Assembly (NCBI GenBank): GCA_021798395.1
Contig: JAJZHS010000164.1
Location: forward strand, 1-6,051
Length of the DNA stretch: 6,051 nt
Direction of reading: 5' to 3'
From: Pseudomonadota bacterium
GTDB taxonomy: Bacteria; Pseudomonadota; Gammaproteobacteria; Burkholderiales; Burkholderiaceae_C
Part shown: in pieces, positions 4,235-6,051 of the stretch
How the letters are laid out: every line of letters starts with the position of its first letter
Numbering within the stretch: position 1 is the first letter of the stretch
Notes under the pieces: generated by a model
Told to the model about the DNA's origin: nothing
Databases searched by the model: none
The model's input: the letters and a program-made list of their open reading frames with translations, nothing else
Program-made: the position numbers and the translations under genes

Positions 4235-6051
4235 ATGGTCGCCAACGCATCCGACGCCGCGCCCGCGTGCGAACTGCGCTTCGACGTCGACGGCATGACC
4301 TGCGCTTCATGCAGCGCACGCGTCGAGCGCGCGCTGGCCGCGCTGCCCGGGGTGCGCGCCAGCGTCAACCTGGCCACCGAACGCGCCACCGTGCAGTACG
4401 ACCCGGCGCGCACCGACGCGCAACGGCTGCTCGACAGCGTCGCCGACGCCGGCTACGCGCCGCGCAGCGCAGAGCTCGAACTCGACGTGCAGGGCATGAC
4501 CTGCGCGGCCTGCGTCGGCCGCGTCGAGCGCGCGCTGCGCGCCACGCCCGGCGTGCTCGCGGCGAGCGTGAACCTGGCCACCGAACGCGCCAGCGTCCGC
4601 TATCTGCCGGCCATGGTGCAGGCGCCCGGGCTGATCGCGGCGGTCGTCGCCGCCGGCTACGGCGCGCGCGCCGCAGGCGACGGCGACGAAGCCGCACGGC
4701 ACAAGACGCTGCAGCTGCGCGCGATGCGCCGCGACGTGCTGCTCGCGCTGGCTCTGGCGGTGCTTGTGATGGCGCTGGCGATGGGGCCGATGCTGTGGCC
4801 CGAGATGGCGCGGCTGCAGGCGCGGCTGGCGCCGCCGGCGCTGTGGGACTGGCTGCAGGCGCTGGCCGCCAGCGTGGTCGTGTTCGGCCCCGGGCGGCGG
4901 TTCCTGCGCAGTGGCTGGACCGCGTACCGCCACCTGGCACCGGACATGAACGCGCTGGTGGCCAGCGGCGCCGGCACCGCGTGGGCCTACAGCATGCTGG
5001 TGCTGCTGGTGCCCGGTGTGCTGCCGGCCGCGGCGCGGCATGTCTATTTTGACTCCAGCGCGGTGGTCGTGGCCGCGGTTCTGCTGGGCAAGTATCTCGA
5101 GCAGCTGGCCAAGGGGCGCGCCTCGGCCGCGCTGCGCGCGCTGGCCGGGCTGCAGTCGCCGACCGCGCGCGTGCGGCGTGACGGCGCCGAGCGCGACGTG
5201 CCGATCGCCGAGGTGCGCGTCGGCGACACCGTGGTCGTGCGCCCTGGGGAGCGGCTGCCGGTCGACGGCGTGGTGCGCGAAGGCGCGTCGCACGTCGACG
5301 AGTCGATGCTCAGCGGCGAGCCGCTGCCGGTGGCGCGCGGCACGGGTGCGGCGGTGCGCGCCGGCACCGTGAACCAGGAAGGTCTGCTCGGCGTGGAGGT
5401 CACCGAAGTCGGCGCCGGAACCGTGCTGGCGCAGATCGTTCGGCTGGTCGAACAGGCGCAAGGCGGCAAGCTGCCGATCCAGGGCCTGGCCGACCGCGTG
5501 GTGCGGGTGTTCACGCCCGCCGTGCTGGCGGTGGCGCTGGCCAGTTTCACCGCCTGGATGCTGTTCGGTCCGGCGCCTGCGATCAGCCACGCGCTGCTCG
5601 CCGCGGTCGCGGTGCTGGTCGTCGCCTGCCCGTGCGCAATGGGCCTGGCGACGCCGGCGGCGATCATGGTCGGCAGCGGTCGCGCGGCCGAACTCGGCGT
5701 GCTGTTCCGCAAGGGCGAGGCGCTGGAGGCGCTCGCGCATGTCGACACCGTTCTGCTCGACAAGACCGGAACCATCACCGCGGCTCGGCCATCGCTGACA
5801 TCGGTGTGGAGCGCGGCCGGGGTCGACGACGCGCGCGTGCTGGGTTGGGCCGCCGCGGTCGAGAGCGGCTCCGAACACCCGCTGGCGCGCGCCGTGGTGC
5901 AGGCCGCGCGCCAGCGTGGGCTGGAGCCTGCGGCGCCGCTCGAGTTCGTGTCCAGCGCTGGCCACGGCGCGCAGGCGCGGGTCGACGGCGCCACCGTGGT
6001 CGTCGGCAGTGCGCGCCACCTGCGCGCGCTCGGCGTCGCACTCGACGAGGC
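4235..6051 (+). CDS. copA: Cu+-exporting P1B-type ATPase, 3' end outside window
   Basis: This is the first 605 codons of a copper-translocating P-type ATPase that pumps cytoplasmic Cu+ out across the inner membrane using ATP; complete family members are about 750-850 residues. Two N-terminal HMA metal-binding domains carry GMTCASC (Cys23, Cys26) and GMTCAAC (Cys90, Cys93). Six transmembrane segments are visible (near 168-187, 203-223, 240-263, 276-294, 426-446 and 449-472), the last bearing the Cys465-Pro-Cys467 ion site. The actuator domain has S360-G-E-P. The phosphorylation motif is D509-KTGTIT, and the nucleotide-binding domain has S546-E-H-P with H548, followed by a Gly-His-Gly segment. 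The GDGxND hinge and last two helices lie beyond the window edge. The start at 4235 is 5 bp past the regulator stop; its ribosome binding site is weak, so translational coupling is plausible. CPC plus paired CxxC domains support Cu+ (or Ag+) over Zn2+/Cd2+. Confidence 0.96.
   Translation, partial: MVANASDAAPACELRFDVDGMTCASCSARVERALAALPGVRASVNLATERATVQYDPARTDAQRLLDSVADAGYAPRSAELELDVQGMTCAACVGRVERALRATPGVLAASVNLATERASVRYLPAMVQAPGLIAAVVAAGYGARAAGDGDEAARHKTLQLRAMRRDVLLALALAVLVMALAMGPMLWPEMARLQARLAPPALWDWLQALAASVVVFGPGRRFLRSGWTAYRHLAPDMNALVASGAGTAWAYSMLVLLVPGVLPAAARHVYFDSSAVVVAAVLLGKYLEQLAKGRASAALRALAGLQSPTARVRRDGAERDVPIAEVRVGDTVVVRPGERLPVDGVVREGASHVDESMLSGEPLPVARGTGAAVRAGTVNQEGLLGVEVTEVGAGTVLAQIVRLVEQAQGGKLPIQGLADRVVRVFTPAVLAVALASFTAWMLFGPAPAISHALLAAVAVLVVACPCAMGLATPAAIMVGSGRAAELGVLFRKGEALEALAHVDTVLLDKTGTITAARPSLTSVWSAAGVDDARVLGWAAAVESGSEHPLARAVVQAARQRGLEPAAPLEFVSSAGHGAQARVDGATVVVGSARHLRALGVALDE
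4292..4596 (+). repeat. Tandem duplicated HMA-domain coding units in the ATPase gene
   Basis: The two metal-binding domains are similar at the DNA level with a 201-204 bp period. The blocks 4292-4305 and 4493-4506 are identical (14 bp), as are 4319-4336 and 4520-4537 (18 bp, offset 201). The segments 4361-4392 and 4565-4596 match at 30 of 32 bases (offset 204, one extra codon in the second unit). Both encode a SVNLATERA core. The sequence between blocks has diverged more. Confidence 0.7.

Noticed and set aside
4307..6019. A 570-codon open frame on the minus strand antisense to the ATPase gene
   Set aside because: The product is low-complexity (His/Arg/Gln/Ala-rich) and spans the plus-strand gene that shows CxxC, CPC, DKTGT and SEHP motifs in order.
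1..6051. Mobile element, CRISPR array, tRNA or rRNA
   Set aside because: I saw no transposase or integrase motifs, no regularly spaced direct repeats outside the ATPase HMA domains, and no cloverleaf or rRNA-like conserved segments on either strand.

Overview
The window is very GC-rich, with strong G/C preference at third codon positions. Gene content (LysE/RhtB exporter, PanD, UPF0104 membrane protein, DUF4404 protein, MBL-fold hydrolase with a winged-helix tail, MerR regulator, Cu+-type P1B ATPase) suggests a proteobacterial chromosome. A Burkholderiales-like betaproteobacterium is my best guess, but it rests on protein flavour only. I see no insertion sequence, integrase, tRNA, rRNA or CRISPR array.

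Left half (about 1-2231), all on the minus strand. In transcription order: a LysE/RhtB-type amino-acid exporter (2231-1605), panD encoding aspartate 1-decarboxylase (1544-1170), and a multi-pass membrane protein of the lysylphosphatidylglycerol-synthase TM / UPF0104 family (1090-182). Gaps are 60 and 79 bp, so they could share a transcript, although a GC hairpin follows panD. Positions 1-181 hold only a doubtful 40-codon ORF.

Middle. A 104-bp divergent intergenic region (2232-2335) separates the left cluster from a plus-strand pair: a small DUF4404-like helical protein with a GTG start and a good ribosome binding site (2336-2599), and a 361-residue MBL-fold metallo-hydrolase with all expected metal ligands (2649-3734).

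Right part (3735-6051), a metal-efflux unit on the plus strand. A GC hairpin is followed by a putative MerR-type promoter with a 19-bp spacer and a central dyad. Then come a MerR-family metal sensor with C-terminal cysteines (3825-4229) and, 5 bp later, a Cu+-exporting P1B-type ATPase (from 4235, cut by the window end after 605 codons). The likely logic is that the regulator senses cytoplasmic Cu+ (or a similar ion), remakes the over-spaced promoter, and drives its own gene plus the efflux pump.

Most of the window is ordinary core-genome content. The points most worth a second look are the hybrid metal-binding loop of the MerR protein, its regulator-first operon with a MerR-type promoter, and the close DNA similarity of the two N-terminal metal-binding domains of the ATPase. 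I do not see a convincing undescribed system.
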